A stretch of 64,000 bases of DNA from Paguma larvata (lineage: Eukaryota; Chordata; Mammalia; Carnivora; Viverridae), in assembly GCA_030068075.1 (NCBI GenBank), contig CM057829.1, forward strand, positions 81,279,132-81,343,131. Reading direction: 5' to 3'. The stretch's first letter is position 1; each line of letters starts with the position of its first letter. The position numbers were made by a program, and so were the translations under genes. The notes beneath the pieces are model-generated. The model had not been told where the DNA came from, made no database searches, and saw only the letters and a list, made by a program, of their open reading frames with translations. Shown here one piece after another: positions 11,111 to 23,625 of this stretch.

Positions 11111-13645
11111 AGTGACTCATATAGGTAAAGGTTATTAAACCGTTAGAGCTTCTTACATAAGAATAGATCACTTTCCTAATGGATTTGTACTCCCATTAAT
11201 GGCTCTGTGGGGACATCCAACCAATCTTGAAATGCAGGTCAGTATGTGTGTTACCAAACCTATCTACAGTCTTTAAAAACATACTCTCTATGTTGCCAGA
11301 TATTACGGGAAACTGAACAGTTAGGTACCCAGGCATCAGACACTTCTCTTAAAAGACTCGCCTATTTTTTTTTTTTTTCCTACTGCATATCCAAAGGAAC
11401 ATCAGCTATAAGTGTTCTGGGAAAGACACAAAGCCTATCTTTTCAGTTGATTTTATGGATGGGCAAAACCACACCCCATTTGTTTCACTTTGTTTTTCCT
11501 ATTCCCTTTATGGAACTTTATGAGGTATAACCATAAAGTAATGGTTTTCTTATGTAGCTCGTAAACTGACTCTGAAGGCAATTCCAAAAGAGATTCAACA
11601 CAGTTCTGAGCTACGGCAGCCCTATTAAAATGGAGGACACCTCCTCGGGTGATTACTCTGAGGAGATCAACGCTGGTTGGAATGTATTTCTCTGGTATGT
11701 TGGTTTTAAAAATACCCTTTTTCCTGTCTTGACCCTCATATACCTACTGATTTTCTAAGTATTCAATGAGGATTTATTAACTAATTTATGGTTATGCCTT
11801 ATTTTAAAAGAAAAGCAAGAGTTATATTAAGGAACCGGTTTCTTCCCTTTCAGCAAAAGTCAAATAGGTTTCTGTCTGGAGGGCTTTTGACAACCTCTGT
11901 ATTCCTGATGGACACATAGCAGGCCTGTGGCTCATTTGCACACCCAGGAGAAAAGAATGCAGTGGAAGCAACCACACTGGGCCTAGAAATGCTAAGGGCA
12001 AAAAGCAAGATCCGAGCAACTCTTGGAACGGTCTCAGCAACATGAAATATATGCTGACTCCAAATGTGTATTTCCATTCTTTAAAAATGAGGCAGTCCTG
12101 ATCCCTTGAAGAAGAAAGTTAAGGAAATCAGGCAACTTTTATTGACTTGCGGAGGGGCTAGTCACAAAGGGAGTGCACATACCTCTGTGCGTGGCTCTAA
12201 GCCCTTGCTTCCTGAGTATATACAGACACACCATAGAAGTGCTCACTCCTCCTCCTGGTCTAAGAAACCCCGAGTCACTTTCCAAATTTTTATTCTCTCA
12301 CATATATCCGAGAGAGGTTGTGAACATTACCGACGCCATTCTTCTGTCTCCTTCCATGCCTTATGGTTCTACTTTCATTAAGGAAGGCCTAACTCTCAGC
12401 AAAGGTAGCATCTCCCCAAGCAAATTATGAGTTGCCCAAGCAAACTTTGGTATTACAAATTGATGATATGCAGATTCTTCTCTCAAAAAGGATTGGCTTC
12501 AAAAAGTAATCGAGTTCCGATCACTGTAATTGCAAACTCCGATTTAAACTTCTGAATTTTACATAACAATCCTGGTGCTAAAGTATTCTCTGCTTCAGTA
12601 AGTGGGATCACGGCATCTGTGCATTGGAAGGTATCCTTTTTCTTCTGGAGTCTGTGCATATCCACTAGAACTAATGTTACAATAGTTTTGTGTTCCTAAA
12701 AGCCTGCAGTCATCCATACCCCTTTTCTCGGCTCCTAGGAGAATTGAGCTTAGCGCTGGAAAGTCAGTGATAGTAATTATAATGAATTATGTATTGACCA
12801 GGAGGAGTGCTATCAGGAAGCAGGATTTTTAAAAGCAAAGGTGGGTATTCTTCAATGCATGTACATTGGGTTGAGGTAAGAAAACACAGACATATAAATT
12901 AATGAAAGATGTCTTTAGACTGGCCAATAAACAAGACCTCTGTTCAAAACACTCCTTTATCTTTTAATGATAAAATGAGATATTTATATGATAAAATTGG
13001 ATATTCCATGCTGGGGAGATGTGAGCTAGTGAACATAAGAGGCACTAACAGTCTGTTTATAATGGAGTAATTTAAATATTGTACCACTTAAACATACATT
13101 CTAATTTTTATGAGTCTATTTTTTAGCATAAAAACTACTTTTCTTGCCTATTTTGTAAGTTGAAGCTGAGATTCACAAAGAGCATAAAATAAAAACATAA
13201 CGCAGATGCATATACCCATAAATCCTCTATTCCCCTTGTTTCCCGGATAGTAAATCTAGAGCGGAGCGATAATAAGGAGTAGTTTGAAATGCAAACACTA
13301 AATAAGTGCAAAGCAGATTTTTTTTGTTCAAGGGCTGAGAAGTCATATGAAAGATCAGGAAGCTTATGAGATAAGCAAGGCAGATGATTCCAAGGCATAT
13401 TCATGGGACAAGTCACGCCAGTTTGGATGTTTTCAAAATGGTTGTGCTATTGCTAAAAAAGGTGTATCAATGACACGCTTTGTTATCAAAAACTTCATTC
13501 AGCACAGGACTGTATTCCATGATTGGATTTCTCCTTCCCCGTCTCACTTTGGTGAAGAGGCTAAATTTACTCAGAGACTCCAATTCCCTGCAGTGTGGCT
13601 CTCCCAACCAGAGGGTTTTAGCACACTTAAGAGAGGCTATTTGGC
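11111..13645. other. Unique sequence, no gene seen
   Basis: A few open frames of 60-107 codons overlap each other on both strands, which argues against coding. A T-run of about 14 is at 11366-11379. No young retroelement is recognised. Confidence 0.5.
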
Positions 13646-13649
13646 CAGT

Positions 13650-13866
13650 GTTCGGGAGCTTGGGTTCTGATGTCAGGCTGCTTGAGTTCGAATTTAACTG
13701 TGGCACTTTTTAGTCCCTAAGAGAAAAGGAAGTTACTTAACCTTTCTGTGCCTCAGATTCCTCCACCGAGAGTAAAAATGGATTCTATCTTATAACATTG
13801 TTATAAGGAACAATCAACTTAATATATGTGAAGGACTAAAACCATAAGCAACACTTAGAAAGTATT
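13650..13866 (+). mobile_element. MIR SINE
   Basis: This is one of the better preserved MIR copies: 'gatgtcaggctgcttgagtt', 'cgaatttaactgtggcac', 'gttacttaacctttctgtgc', 'ctcagattcctccacc', 'aaaatggattctatct', then 'gttataaggaacaatcaact' and 'gcaacacttagaaagta'. It includes the tRNA-like region and the MIR core. Confidence 0.85.
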
Positions 13867-14003
13867 TACATACCTAAGCAGACATGTTTACACTCCTGCA
13901 TATATACATGTACATGTATGTCTATGAGCTAATGTGATACTACTCATTGATATACCTGAAACTTGAAAAAGTGGGCTCCCAAAGGATTATATGTTCTTAA
14001 GAA

Positions 14004-14187
14004 TACAATAGTTCCCCCTTATCCGTGGTGGTTTCAGCTACTGGAGGTCAACCACAGTCCAGAAGCAGATGCTCCCCCTCTGATGTATCATCTGAAGATC
14101 AGTAGTAGCTTAATGTATGTCACAATGCCTATGCCACTCACCTCACTGCATCTCATCACGTAGGCATTTTATTGTTTCATATCTTCG

Positions 14188-14236
<49 letters not shown>

Positions 14237-14334
14237 AAAAAGCATAGTATATATAAGCTTTGGTGCTATATGTAGTTTTAGGCATCCTGGGAGGTTCTTG
14301 ATCATATCCTCCATGGATAAGGGGGTCTATTGTA
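14004..14334. mobile_element. Tigger-type (Tc1/mariner) MITE with TA target duplication
   Basis: Terminal inverted repeats match: 'caatagttcccccttatccg' at 14006 and, at the other end, the complement of 'ggataagggggtctattg' ending at 14332. Each is flanked by TA (14004-14005 and 14333-14334), the target duplication of this superfamily. Internal phrases (agaagcagatgctccccctc, ctcactgcatctcatcacgt, aggcattttattg) fit a known mammalian non-autonomous Tigger derivative. There is no transposase frame. Confidence 0.88.
14191..14231. repeat. (TA)n microsatellite in the Tigger MITE
   Basis: About 20 uninterrupted TA units lie in the middle of the element, replacing part of its internal sequence. Confidence 0.95.
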
Positions 14335-15675
14335 TCTAGAAAATACAGAATACAACTAAGTTTATGCCATTTCCCCTTGTTTGCTGTAAGTTACTACTAT
14401 TCTCGTCCAGTGCCAAGGAGAGCCAAACTTTATCATTATCTCAGGCTGAAATTGTTCAAAGGAGCTTTGTTCCTTATGACTTCCTAACCTAGGTATCACT
14501 GTACTGACATAATTGGAAAAGTATGGGCTACGTTTCAGTTGATGGACAGAATTTTGCCTGCTTATGTGTCACTTTCAGAATCTTTAAGGCATTCTGAAAT
14601 GATGATTTCAGAGACAAAGATGATATTTTATCAGACAAATGCTCATCATTTTATTGTGTGATAAAGGTTTTTGTGGAAACCAATCTCAATAGTTTCTATC
14701 ACAATTTTTGAATGTTTGACAAGTATTTATTGTCAATTAAGAGCCAATCATTCTGATAGATAATGAAAGTACACAGATGAAAAACTTGTTCTCCACCTTT
14801 TCTGAGATGTAAATATAGTAATAATATAGTGGGGTGACTCCTGAAGAGTGTAACTGTGTACCTTACAATATCAATCCCATGATGCCTGAAAAAAGTCTAT
14901 CTTCACATTAGTTTACATATTAGGATTATGCAAATTGGATATTGATCAGCTAAACACTTTTTAAACTAGAATGTTTCTTAACAGTTGACTCTACAAAAAC
15001 TGTATGGTACTATTCAAAGTATATGGTGAAATTTATGTGTAAAGGACTTTTAATTATTTGCTCATAGAAGTTAACAATTATCAATTAATTTATGTTCTCA
15101 TGAAACTTAAATCTAAGACTAAATTTTAGACTCCTAAAATTTGCTTTCATGTGATGAATAGCAACTTAATCTTTTTATAGTTAGAGCTTTGATTTTCAAA
15201 AGACCGTGATTACAAACATATCTTCATTCTCTTGCCATATGCAGTTCTAGATAGGAAGAAAATATTTGATCTTCAGTTTTTCTGATTTATTTTAGTTTAT
15301 GTATTATGCAGTCTGACATTTTGCAGTTTAAAATGTCAGTTTTTAATAGGAAGCCTTATTTATTTTTTTTGAAAATCTAGTATAGGCACTTGTATAAAAT
15401 TAAAAAATATTTGAAAGAATAACTACTAAATTTTATTTCCTTCTCTGCCCTCACAACTCAGTAACCCTTTGCAGAAAGGATCACTGTTGCCAGGTTTTTG
15501 TTTATCCTTTTAGAAATTATCTATGAATTTAAACACATACACATAATTATTAAACATAGTTGACACTATATTATAAAATGGCTTTCCACCTTGCTTTTTC
15601 CCTGAATACAATTTGGAAATCTGTCCATAAGTTAAAGCAAATTAGAAGTACTTCATTGGTCTAAAAGTTTGCACT
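14335..15675. other. Unique AT-rich sequence
   Basis: No gene and no well-preserved repeat is seen. The stretch 15550-15630 (gctttccaccttgctttttc, cctgaatacaatttggaaat) resembles the antisense 3' portion of old L1 copies, but too weakly to call. Confidence 0.4.
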
Positions 15676-15679
15676 GTCA

Positions 15680-16262
15680 CTTTCGGATGACCTCTGATAG
15701 ATCATGTCATGTGGGATCCATTGTGCTTAAGTGTAGAGAGAACTTGCTTCCAACCAATAGAATATACAGAAGCGATGAGATAACACTGCCTCGATTAGGT
15801 TGCTTCATGGCAAAGGTGAAGGGATGTCATTTCCATGATTAATTTTCTCTGTATAAGATTCTATCCTGGCACACTGGAGCTGGAGTCCCCTTTACAGCTT
15901 TGATGGAAAAGCATCACAGCTCTGATGCTGTGAAAAGAGTAATGGGGGAAAGCAAATGGTAAGGACTCAAGTGCAGTCCTAGGAGCTGAGAGAAGTCCCT
16001 GTCAACGGATAGCAAGAAAAAGAAGATCTCATTCATGCAAGCTGCCAAAAAAAACTTACTTCTGCCTACATTCAAATCTGCCTGGGCTCCAGATGAAAAC
16101 ACAGGCCTGACCAACATTTTGTAGCCTTATGAAACTCTGAGCAGAGAATCCCTCAAAGCCATACCTGGTCTCTTGACCCACACAAACTGTGAGAAAATAA
16201 ATATGCATCTGTTTAACCCCCTGTGTTGACTTAAATTGTTACACAGTAATAGAAAACCAATA
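15680..16262 (+). mobile_element. ERVL/MaLR-like LTR
   Basis: It starts in the region 'gatgacctctgatagatcat', passes 'aacttgcttccaaccaatag' and 'aagggatgtcatttccatga', and ends with the typical LTR 3' block 'cccacacaaactgtgagaaa', an AATAAA signal near 16196, and 'gttacacagtaatagaaaac' followed by 'caatacat'. The family is one of the old mammalian LTRs that end in '...aatacag'. No internal retroviral genes are present, so it is a solo LTR. Confidence 0.7.
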
Positions 16263-17128
16263 CATTTGTTGCATCATTATATTGATATACCATTATAGAT
16301 CGATTGTTTAATTTTTTTTTTAATTTAAGAGTAGGCAGAAAGTTGAAATAACAAAACTCCCTATTTTGTGAAATGCTATAATCATTGATTCAAGGTTCTT
16401 TTCCTTTTATACTTATTTGGCTGCTTTCTTTTAACCATAATTCTTACATTCTCCCACCAATGACCCACCACTTAAATGAGTTTGATGTGTACCTCTTTCT
16501 GTTAGATTTTTATTTCTGACAGTTATGTACATGCATTTGGAATTTGCCTAGATGTTACTACTGTATGGGTCTAATTTTTTTCTCTTAGCCAGCATTATAT
16601 TTTGATTATTGACGCATATTGCTGTATTAGCGTCTATTTAGTTGTTTCTCATTTGGATGGAATTCCATGGTGTGTTTATACTACATTCCTTCCTGTGTCC
16701 CCAGGGATGGATCTCTAGAGAGTTTCATGCTTCCCACTGCTACAGAACGTCTTATAGATGAACATTCATGCTTCTATGTAAGAATTTCTCTACATATATA
16801 CCCAGGAGTTGAACTGCAGGGACATAGGATTTTCCTGACTGATCTAATCTTTACAGACTGATCTTCAGAAGGAGGGTGACTGCTATTCTCTACAATACTC
16901 TGTCCAGCAGAACAAAGGGTTCTTGTCTTTCTAGAGCCCTGTCATAACCCAACCTTCAAAATCTTAACAATCTAGTGGATATAAAATGGGGCTCACTATG
17001 GTTTAAACTTCCTTTATCTTGACTTCCAATAAGCTTCAGCAGAACTCCACATCCTTATTAACCACTGTCACTTACCCATTTTTTAAGGGCCTATCCCTAA
17101 CATTTGCCCAATTTCTGCTGTTTTTCTC

Positions 17129-17372
17129 CCTTTTTTCTATTTTTCTTTATGTTTATTTACTTTTGAGAGAGAGAGAGACAGAAAGAGAGAGAGAGAGACA
17201 GACAGAGTGCAGTTGAGGAAGGGGCAGAGAGAGAGGGAGACAGAATCTGAAGCAGGCTCCAGACTCTGAGCTGTTAGCACAGAGCCCGACACAGAGCTCA
17301 AACCCATGAACTGTGAAATCATGACCTGAGTCAAAGTCGTATGCTCAACTAACTGAGCTACCCAGGCGCCCC
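17129..17372 (-). mobile_element. SINEC (felid tRNA-Lys SINE), full length
   Basis: The head is at the right (ending cccaggcgcccc at 17372) and the A-tail at the left, so it is on the minus strand. A target duplication tgtttttctc is visible at 17119-17128 and 17373-17382. Contains the GA-rich complement of the CT region and the body motif gaatctgaagcaggctccag. Confidence 0.93.
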
Positions 17373-17712
17373 TGTTTTTCTCTTAATGTACATTAGCAAA
17401 TGGGGGTGAACAATGGATGTTGTTCCATTGAATGATTTTCTTATCCATATTCCTATATCGCATTGTCTGGCTTTCTGTAGCTTCACAGTAAAGATTGATA
17501 TCTTTGTCCTCTTGAAGTTTGTATTAACTGTTGAAAGTCTTCTAATTTCTACTAGATTCAACTATTTTTCACACACATCCTCACAAAATCCCTATCAGAT
17601 ATTTTTGGGGACTGGATTGTGTTGAGCTTGTAGATTAATCACAGGGAAATTGGCACCTTACAAATATATGAACAAAGTATATGTTTCCATTTATTTAGAG
17701 CCACTTTAATTT

Positions 17713-17877
17713 CTGTTTTTTTAAGCATAGTTATTTATTTTGAGACAGAGAGAGAGAGAGCACTAGTGAGGGAAGGGTGGAGAGAGAGGGAGAGTAGGGC
17801 TCAAACCCACAAACCCATGAGATCATGGCCTGAGCTGAAGTCGGATGCTTAACTGACTGAGACACCCAGGCACCTCA
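17713..17877 (-). mobile_element. SINEC, internally shortened
   Basis: Minus-strand copy lacking the 'cagaatctgaagcaggctcc' middle part. A target duplication agagccactttaattt (17697-17712) against agagtcactttaattt (17878-17893) flanks it with one mismatch. Confidence 0.9.
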
Positions 17878-19086
17878 AGAGTCACTTTAATTTTTATTGC
17901 GGATATTTTATACTTTTAATCAAGAAGACTTATGCATTTCTGTTAGGTTTGTTCCTAAGCATTTGATATTATTTTAAGTCATGTTATTTTTTAGGATTAT
18001 TTTTGAATTGTTTGTTGTGAATGCATAGAAATCCAATATATTCTGTATTGTCATGATATCCAGTAACCCTACAAAATCCTGTTATTATTGCTAGTGATGT
18101 ATAGGTTCTTCTGGACTTTTAAGTTACATAATCATACAATCTGCAGAAATTAAAATTTGACTTTAAAAAATTTTATATTTTCAATTTTTTGTTGCCTTGT
18201 TGCTCTGCCTAAGATTGCCAGCAGAATTGTGAATAAAAATGGTTTGGACATTCTTGCTTATTCCTGGCTTAGAAGGGAAACAATAAATACCTCAGGATTC
18301 AATATAATGTTAGCTATTGGTTTTTAGTAGATATCCTGTAACAGACGAAGAAAAAAATTCTCTTCTACTCCCAGTTTGAGCTTGTTTGTTTTTTAAATCA
18401 AAACAAGTGTTAAATTTTATTAAGTGTATTTTCAGCATCCAAGGAGATGATTGTTATTCTTTTTATTCTGTTGCCAGTGTAAACTGTATTGGTTAATTCT
18501 GAATGCTAAACTAAGTTTTAAGTCCTGAAATGAATCCCATTTACTCAAGATGAATTATTCCTGTTTATATATTGCTGGGTTCAATTTGCAAATATTATGT
18601 TTGATACTTTTGTGCCATGCTCATGAGAGATATTGGTCTGTCAAATTTCTTTGTTGTAATCAGGCTTTAGTTTTAAGATATGATAATTTCATAAAATTAA
18701 TTGGGAATTATTTCCTCTTCCTCTATTTTCTGAAAGAAGTCATTTGAGATTTGTCTAACTTTATTTTTCTTTTTTAAATGTTTGAAAGAATTTACCAATG
18801 ATGCCATATGGGTCTGAAGTTTTCTTTGTGTAAAGATTTTTAGCTACAGATTTAATTTTTTACCAAATATAGGAGTATTCTATTTCTTGTGTCAAACTTG
18901 GAAATCTGTGTTTTCAAGGAATTTGTTGGTTTTGCCTAGGTTATCAAATGTATTCAAATAAAGATGTTTATTAATAAATATGTCTGGTTGATTTTTTAAT
19001 ATCTTGCAGGACCTGTGGTGATATCTTTTGTCATACATGGTATTGGTCAATCTATTCCAGATATGTGAAAATTCAAGCATTTGTTT

Positions 19087-19190
19087 AAAAAATATTTATT
19101 GAAATACTTAATCCATACTTAATGCAATTCTAGACACTGAGAATTCAGCAGTCAGAAAATCAGAAAAAAAATTCTTCCCATATGATGTTT
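19087..19190 (+). mobile_element. Ancient interspersed repeat fragment
   Basis: 'aatatttattgaaatactta', 'gcaattctagacactgagaa' and 'ttcagcagtcag' follow the old-repeat phrase 'tttattgagcacctactatg ... ctgggatacagcagtgaac'. It directly follows the L1 and shares its family with 24995-25145. Confidence 0.5.
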
Positions 19191-20935
19191 ATGTTGTTAA
19201 TGAGCCTACATTAAAATCTAAATGTAAATTTACTTTATTTACATAAATCTAAGATTTCTTCTTATCATTTGACAATTTCTTGTTTTTCTCCAGTATGAAA
19301 AAAATCAAACTTATATTCAAAAGTCCATTTTCCCCCATCTCATAATTTACAGTTTGAAACTGGATCTCTCTTTGGTCGACATTCAAATTCAGTATGTATT
19401 CATTATCATCAGTTACTAAAAGCCTTCTATTAGTTTTGGGTAGAGCCTGTAATTGAAGAGAATCATGTAGAGGAGAGAAGCATTTGGTAGTCCTTCTCTC
19501 TCCCTGAAGTTTTTTTTTTCTGGCTCAGCCCAGTGTGGTATAAGAGGATGTGCAATGATTAGCTGACAAGATTGCCTAAATGCTGTGAAAACAGGACTAA
19601 AGACTTCTCTGTAGTCACCAAGGCATGCGTCCTGCTTGACCTGGTGTTGTCTCAAGTCTCCATGACCTGTGCACTCACAGTGATGCCAAACATGGGCTTC
19701 TGGCAGTCATGACCCTTGGTGTAGGTGATTCATTCCCCGGGCTTCCTTTCCTCTGCTCTAGTTCCAAACAAGGGCTGTGACATTTGCTCTTGGCTACTGC
19801 CAGCAGCTCACTCTGTGTCAGCTTTTGAGTGTTATTTAATTTGGTAAATTTCCCAAGTTGTAGTTCTTCCAGTGTGTGTGTGTCTCGCTCTGATAAACTT
19901 ACTGTCTTCTGCACTGCATAATGTAAACTTCTAAGAACTGCTTTTTGTTCCTGCCCTAAGCCTCAGGATTGGGGGTAAGACCTCTACTCCCACCCTCTCC
20001 AGATGTTACTTAAGCACAACACAAGACCTTGTGAGACACATTTTTTTATCCTCCAGCCATTCAGGAATTCTAAGCAGGAGTATTCCAAGACCCTAGAAAA
20101 ACTCCCAAACTTTCATGAACATTCATTAGGGCCTCCACCTTTGTTGAGAGAAATATTCATCAATAGGTTATGAGAAAGAGAAGAAAGTTCCTTATCTCTA
20201 TTTACTAGTCTAAAAGTATTTTTTCTCAAAAAGCTTCTATCACATAGCTTGCTATGGATGTGCACTCCAAGAGAGGCAAAATAAACACATTTCTCCTGTA
20301 TACTCAAATGATTATGTCCCACCCTCGAATCTGGCTTAATAGAGCTTATTTTCATGCAGTTTAGTGTGTCTCCTGTTAAAAGTCAAAGTAGGGAATGGAT
20401 TATACGAAAAAGAAAGCAGAACTCTGAGTTTAAGCTCCCAAGTCATTCCTACAAGTAAATACATTATATACTCTCCCATTTCAAAGAGTTAAGAGTTAAT
20501 ATGAGCAGATCATGTTCAAAAAGTAAATCAAAAACAGGGTCAGGGTTCAGGTTAAGAAACAGAAAGCAGTAAGAAAATGAGGTCATGAGCTGGGGAGATC
20601 TTTAAGAGTCAAATACCTGCTGTTCAGTCTTCAGTGTAGGGCTAGGGTACGGGTCAATCTGCCTTGGAATGGGAAGTGATCCTTTTAAAACATGAAAGCC
20701 GTTACTTCCTCAGTGGCTGAAGAATTTCAAAAAGTGTCAGCTTGGACCAAATATGGACATTGGTAAAATGAGAACTACAATATAGACACCACACATGAAA
20801 ACGGGAGAGAAACCAGGGCCAGACAAAAGTGTGAATTGGGTGGCTGGAGGAAAATATTCTCTGCATGTAAAGTTCTCCATTTTGTACCGAGAACGTGCAA
20901 AGAGTGTAGGGCAAAGGGAAGACAGGATCTGGAAT
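19191..20935. other. Unique sequence, no gene seen
   Basis: GC content is a little higher between about 19440 and 20050, but open frames there are under 80 codons and lie in the same stretch without splice structure. No repeat is recognised. Confidence 0.5.
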
Positions 20936-20939
20936 AGAA

Positions 20940-21075
20940 GACAGAGGATGAACTCTTGAGCTGTCCCTCTAAGAGGCCATGGTGCTTCGAGGCGTGTAAT
21001 TTGATCTCTCCAAGCTTCATTTCTCTCCCAATTAAGAAAAGAGATAACCAAAACACCTATATTACATGCTCATGT
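20940..21075 (+). mobile_element. Probable MIR fragment
   Basis: 'gcgtgtaatttgatctctcc', 'aagcttcatttctctcccaa' and 'agagataaccaaaacaccta' fit the MIR core, but divergence is high. Confidence 0.45.
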
Positions 21076-21085
21076 AGGAAATAAC

Positions 21086-21242
21086 GTAACCACATGCCAC
21101 ATCAGGCTCTGTGCTGACAGCTCAGAGCCTGGAGCCTCCTTTGGATTCTGTGTCTTCTTTGCTCTCTGCCCTCCCCTGCTCACACTTTGTCTCTCTCTCT
21201 GTCCCAAAAATAAACAAACATTAAAAAAATTTAATAAAAAAA
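21086..21242 (+). mobile_element. SINEC, 5' truncated
   Basis: The copy lacks the tRNA-like head and begins near the 'ccacatcaggctctgtgctg' part, then has the full body, CT region, AATAAA and A-rich tail. The short flanking match gaaataac (21078-21085 and 21243-21250) may be its target duplication. Confidence 0.88.
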
Positions 21243-21250
21243 GAAATAAC

Positions 21251-23410
21251 ATATTGCTAACATAGATACTAGTTATGGTTGTCATCTCTATTTATTCTGG
21301 AATTTCTTTATTTGATATCTTAAAGATAACTTGTATATGAAGTTACTGCTGTAGAGAGACAAAAGGTTAACAAAGTAGGTAGCATTTTTCCTAGACTGTA
21401 ACCAGTAAGAATGACATCTCCATGGATAGACAGTGGCAGAATGTTGGTTTATGAGCTCCCGGGGAGCTTCCCAAGTGTAACCTGAAACTGGTTCCTGAAG
21501 GTGGAGGGCAAGGAGAGAGAGAAGAAAGAGGCAGACCACTCCAGATTGGTAGGTGACAGGTTTACTAAGCATGGGAACTTACACAGGAGGCTTGTCTTGG
21601 GTTGCCATAAGACACATAAATCTTCACGCTCACCTGTCAAATCTTAAACATTTATATAGATGCCTGAACTATATTCACCCACATACACCATCCAGCTGGT
21701 CTCAAGACCACATCACTATCTCAAGGCTATGACCTTGGAGAAGCCTCTGAGGGTGGGAAGTCAAGCAGAATTCATATTCCAAAGACAGTGGGAGAGGTGA
21801 GGATCCTCTGATTGCTAAGGTCTATTCTCATGGGTCAACTGGCGGTCATGTCCTCTGGATGACCTCCCCCGACACAGAGTCACCAAGTTAATGTTTTTCT
21901 GGAACATTTTTCTGGAATAGAGTTTCTAAGTATATTCCAAAGACTTTTTAGTGTAATATTCTTTAAAAAGTGTTTAGTTTGATCATTTATTTAATTGTAA
22001 ACCCTAGTTTTTCCCAGACCTCACAAGCTGTACATATAAAGTAAGATCATCTTTGCCATTATCTGCCTCATTTCCTGGGTTGTGGAAATTCCATTCTTCC
22101 ACTAGTTTCCTTTCCCCACATGATTTTTGGAAACCCCAAAGGGACACTTATATTTTCCACAAATCTGTCTTCATGGTTGGTTTTTAATTCTGCAAGATAG
22201 TTTAGCAATAGTTCTAGAAATATAAAAGTTTACCTCCAGTTTTGTTATCAATTCTTCCAGGCAATTCTGCTTCTGCTTATTGATATTTTAAAGTGTAATC
22301 ATACTTACTGCCCCAAGTGCAAATAAGATTAGGTAGTATTTTTAAAATTTAATGATTGACTTAAAGTAAGGAAAAAAGATCCAGCCCTAAAGAGCAACCT
22401 GAAACCTGCTCCCAGTTATGACCAAGATTAGAGTTTATAGAGCTCCCCCCTGGTCTGGATCCAAGACCACCACTGTGCTGCAAATCAGTTACTTTGCAGT
22501 CCAGAAGGAGATACATTTTTGGGGGGAGGGGAATCAAGAAAATATTTTCTATTATTTTGTGAAATAGTGAAAATTTTCTGCAGAAGTGTATAATTTTTGC
22601 CTTACGATGAAGCAGAAAACTACTTATGTCTTCAGAGTTAGCACTCTGCTAACCATCAAATATTTAGAAATATTAAGGTTCAGTCTCAGAAAGCAATGGC
22701 ACGATAATCATCCGTAATCATCTCCTGTTAGGTCCTGGTATCCTTATGGACTCGAAATCCTCACATTAGAGATTCTGAATCCCTTCCTGCTTTTTAGGCA
22801 TTCACACATTAGTTAGAAAGACAGACGTGAACACAGATGAAAGTAAAGCAGTGTGTGACCTCTGGAATAGAGGCGTACACCAGGCAGCTGGTGGTTAGAG
22901 GAAACACTAACCATTCTTGGGATCTCAAAAATAAAATCTGCCCCTGAAACTGTTGTGCCTTTTGAAAGATGTAGAGTTACTTCACCAAGGAGAGCAAGGC
23001 ATCTCAAATGAAGGTAATATCTTGTGTAAAGTTATAAGTATATGCGGTAATGTGTAATTGGAGACAGTGATAATTTGATATAACATCGAGTATGTGAACA
23101 GTGCAGTAGGAAGTTGGACTGTATGGTCAAATAAGGGTCAAAAAGTGCAGGATCTTCTAAATTATGCTCTACATTTGACCACAGTGTGCTTAAGGTCAAA
23201 TATTACATTCTTGCTATTCTCTCCTCCCTATAGTCAATAAGATTAGTAAGAACGGACCATAAAATTTGTATTTCTTATATTGACCATAGATAAGGGAGGA
23301 AAGACCACCTTGGAGCTATAAGAAATTATACCTGTTATTTTTATTAATTTTATTGTTAAAATTTGTAAAATGTTTGAGACATCTAAGGAATATAGGAATA
23401 ATATAACAGA
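21251..23410. other. Mixed unique sequence with a possible LTR fragment
   Basis: The part at about 21440-21910 ('gtggagggcaaggagagaga', 'ggtaggtgacaggtttacta', 'aggcttgtcttgggttgcca') has the look of a retroviral LTR or its border but I cannot name it. The part from 22800 to 23170 may be an old interspersed repeat. No coding gene is supported. Confidence 0.35.
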
Positions 23411-23411
23411 T

Positions 23412-23625
23412 TGGGGTATTGGGGTGGCTCAGATGGTTCAGCAACCAACTCTTGATTTCTGCTTAGGTCATGATCTCATGATTTTGAGATCAAGCCCCAC
23501 TTTGGGCTCTGCACTGGGCGTGAAGCCTGTTTGGTATTCTCTCTCCACACACCCCACCCCCACCCCTCCACCACTTGCACCCATGCATGCACTGTCTCTC
23601 TCTCAAAAAATAATAAAAAATAGTA
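23412..23625 (+). mobile_element. SINEC, diverged
   Basis: Head 'attggggtggctcagatggt', B-box-like 'gagatcaagcccc', body 'tgaagcctgtttggtattct', a CA/CT-rich stretch and an 'aaaaaataataaaaaatagt' tail. It is more diverged than the felid copies nearby and looks like the older SINEC type with a short body. Confidence 0.88.

Larger units (their letters stand above)
16600..19085 (-). mobile_element. Ancient LINE-1 (L1M/HAL1-like), minus strand, two nested SINEs
   Basis: The plus strand is L1 antisense: 'catttctgttaggtttgttc', 'ctaagcatttgatatt', then a 'catacaatctgcagaaatta' part, 'cttgttgctctgcctaagat', 'tttcagcatccaaggagatg', 'ctcatgagagatattggtct' and 'agaatttaccaatgatgcca', in the order expected across the ORF2 reverse-transcriptase region. 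16600-17100 is the weaker C-terminal/3' part. Many stops are present on the L1 strand. SINEs at 17129 and 17713 split it, so the L1 is older than both. Confidence 0.75.

Noticed and set aside
13347..13713. Overlapping frames of 77-107 codons on both strands
   Set aside because: Several frames on opposite strands are open over the same bases, and part falls in a MIR; no domain or splice context.
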